This document shows positions 62,508-64,000 of a stretch of 64,000 nucleotides of DNA, piece by piece. Each line of letters begins with the position of its first letter. Position 1 is the stretch's first letter. The translations under genes were made by a program, and so were the position numbers. Origin of the DNA: Streptococcus equi subsp. equi (GTDB taxonomy: Bacteria; Bacillota; Bacilli; Lactobacillales; Streptococcaceae); assembly GCA_900637675.1 (NCBI GenBank), contig LR134389.1:1240001-1304000 (forward strand), in the 5' to 3' direction. The notes under the pieces were generated by a model. That model did no database searches and was not told the DNA's origin. It saw only the letters and a program-made list of their open reading frames with translations.

Positions 62508-63241
62508 TAGTTCTCTCCTTCACTTAGCCCCGATTTGATTTTATCAAAAATCCTTTTTTCCTCATCAGAAAAATCATAAGTCTCTAATAAATCTGGTCTT
62601 CTCAAATAGGTCTTCTTTAGGCTTTGCTCCATACGCCAGAGACGAATATGCTCATGATGGCCACTCATTAGGACATCAGGCACCTTCATGCCACGATAAT
62701 CATATGGCCTTGTATACTGTGGGTACTCCAAGAGCCCAGATGAGAAGGAATCCTCTTGATGACTGGCTTGCTTTCCAAGCACATTAGGAATCAGTCTCAC
62801 TGTTGCATCAATCATTGTCATAGCAGCCAGCTCACCACCAGTTAAGACAAAATCTCCCAGAGATATTTCATCGGTAACAAGTGTCTTAATGCGTTCGTCA
62901 TAGCCTTCGTAATGCCCACAAATAAAAATTAACTCTTCCTCAAGAGCTAATTCTTCAGCATAAGACTGATGAAAGGGTTTTCCAGCAGGATCCAGTAAAA
63001 TCACTCGAGGCTTTGTAGCCTGAATGCTATCCATGGTATCAAAAATAGGCTGCGCTCTCAGCAGCATGCCCTGCCCACCACCATATGGCTCATCATCAAC
63101 ATGCCTAGCTTTCTCCGCATGGTCACGAAAATTGTGGTAATGAATATCTAAAAGCCCCTTTTCCTTAGCCTTTCCAACAATGGAGTGCTCCAAAGGAGCA
63201 AACATTTCCGGGAAAAGGGTTAAAATATCAATCTTCATCAT
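62507..63241 (-). CDS. trmD: tRNA (guanine37-N1)-methyltransferase
   Basis: 244 residues. [13 protein letters not shown], the trefoil-knot SAM site [15 protein letters not shown] and [23 protein letters not shown], and [31 protein letters not shown] are all typical. It methylates G37 of tRNAs reading CNN codons to prevent frameshifting. It overlaps rimM by 14 bases. Confidence 0.97.
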   Translation of the reverse strand: MMKIDILTLFPEMFAPLEHSIVGKAKEKGLLDIHYHNFRDHAEKARHVDDEPYGGGQGMLLRAQPIFDTMDSIQATKPRVILLDPAGKPFHQSYAEELALEEELIFICGHYEGYDERIKTLVTDEISLGDFVLTGGELAAMTMIDATVRLIPNVLGKQASHQEDSFSSGLLEYPQYTRPYDYRGMKVPDVLMSGHHEHIRLWRMEQSLKKTYLRRPDLLETYDFSDEEKRIFDKIKSGLSEGEN

Positions 63242-63746
63242 CTAAGCCTTCCATAATTTCAACGTCTACCCGATGCTTTTCGATATCAACACAAAGAACA
63301 ACCGATGGGATATAAGGAAGCAACAGGTCACGCTTGCTTTGCCGTTTGACCACCCAAACATCATTTGCACCAGGCTGTAAAATTTCCTTAATCTCTCCTA
63401 CTAGCTGGTCCTTTTCATACACCTCCAGACCAATAATCTGGTGATAGTAAAATTCTCCCTCAGCTAGCTTACCCTGATTCTCTTTAGCAATCTTAAGACT
63501 GTAGCCCTTAAATTGCTCAATAGCATTGATGTGATACATTCCCTTAAACTTGATAATGTCAAACTGCTTATGCTTGCGATGACTCGCAATCTCAACCTCC
63601 TGCACAAAACGATCCTTGTCGTCAAACAGGGCTAGTCTAGCACCTTTTTGAAATCGTTCCTCAGTAAAGTCACTCACAGACAGCACGCGCATTTCTCCTT
63701 GCAAGCCTTGAGTATTGACAATCTTCCCAACGCTAAAATATTCCAT
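63228..63746 (-). CDS. rimM: 16S rRNA processing/30S maturation factor
   Basis: 172 residues. The N-terminal RimM domain is [20 protein letters not shown], and the PRC barrel is [42 protein letters not shown]. It helps assemble the 30S head by binding S19. It lies upstream of and overlaps trmD, the normal arrangement. The 254 bases upstream to the window edge hold no gene I can see. Confidence 0.97.
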   Translation of the reverse strand: MEYFSVGKIVNTQGLQGEMRVLSVSDFTEERFQKGARLALFDDKDRFVQEVEIASHRKHKQFDIIKFKGMYHINAIEQFKGYSLKIAKENQGKLAEGEFYYHQIIGLEVYEKDQLVGEIKEILQPGANDVWVVKRQSKRDLLLPYIPSVVLCVDIEKHRVDVEIMEGLDDED

Positions 63747-64000
63747 CCTTACTCCTAATCATCTTAGACTCTATAGCTTGATAGACCTCTATTTTTTCAT
63801 GACAACACGACATGAGTATCATCATCCTAAGCACTCTAGCCTATCGTTAAAGCTCCCCTTATTGTAACATGTTCTGCCTTATTTTGCACTTCTCTTTCAA
63901 AAAATTAATCTCCCAGTTATAGCAGCTAAGCCTAGCAAGCAAAGCCCTTGATGCTAAAGAATCCTGATCCCCCTATAATTAACAAATCATCATGACTTGC

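Overview
The window comes from a low-GC Gram-positive coccus, most likely a pyogenic-group Streptococcus (S. pyogenes / S. dysgalactiae / S. equi type). The evidence is an LPXTG-anchored 5'-nucleotidase of the S5nA/NudP kind, a fruR-fruK-fruA operon, two small secreted glucosaminidases, DegV, CCA-adding enzyme, NADP-glutamate dehydrogenase and rimM-trmD. The species call rests on remembered gene order and protein resemblance, not on a database search.

Layout. (1) Bases 1 to about 31,899 are the right-hand part of an AT-rich integrative and conjugative element (ICE) of the clostridial Tn1549/CTn4 type, transcribed entirely on the minus strand. In transcription order it carries parA, parB, a BRO/antirepressor gene, a scar left by an IS3-family element, a truncated histidine kinase, a lactococcin 972-type bacteriocin cluster, a type IV secretion block (Maff2/VirB2-like, TrbL/VirB6, small protein, PrgI, VirB4, a DNA methyltransferase, a CD1108-type CHAP hydrolase, DUF4315, a CD1107-type surface protein), an AbiEi/AbiEii toxin-antitoxin pair, topoisomerase III, a small methyltransferase, a coiled-coil protein and a giant primase-ArdC-methylase-SNF2 protein that runs off the left edge. 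No integrase, relaxase or coupling protein of this ICE is visible; they may lie to the left. (2) At about 31,899 the ICE cuts the second gene of a two-gene ABC exporter inside its Walker A motif. The exporter operon is preceded by a 21-codon leader peptide and an intrinsic terminator that together look like a ribosome-sensing attenuator. (3) 35-47 kb is ordinary streptococcal chromosome: nudP, def, gdhA, a second ABC exporter pair, an ABC-F protein, cca, degV and DUF1149. (4) 47.6-54 kb is a small accessory zone: a complete IS3-family element inserted into a terminator, two paralogous glucosaminidases, and between them an AT-rich island with a DASS transporter, a relaxase remnant, DUF3847, an HTH/membrane-protein pair and an IS200-type element. 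(5) 55-64 kb holds the fructose operon with a cre-controlled promoter, panE with a PTS_EIIC_2 membrane protein, ferredoxin-NADP reductase, trmD and rimM. A lone type I-C-like CRISPR repeat sits at 54,985.

The most striking new item is a complete TnpV-family reading frame (7231-7689), with its own strong ribosome binding site, nested in another frame inside the giant ICE protein gene; both frames are open.

A caution runs through the whole window. At least fifteen genes or gene parts, in the ICE and in the chromosome alike, are broken by a one-base error, nearly always a missing base in a run of A or T. Restoring the base gives full-length proteins each time. Systematic homopolymer miscalling is the simplest explanation, so most of the broken genes below are probably intact in the organism.
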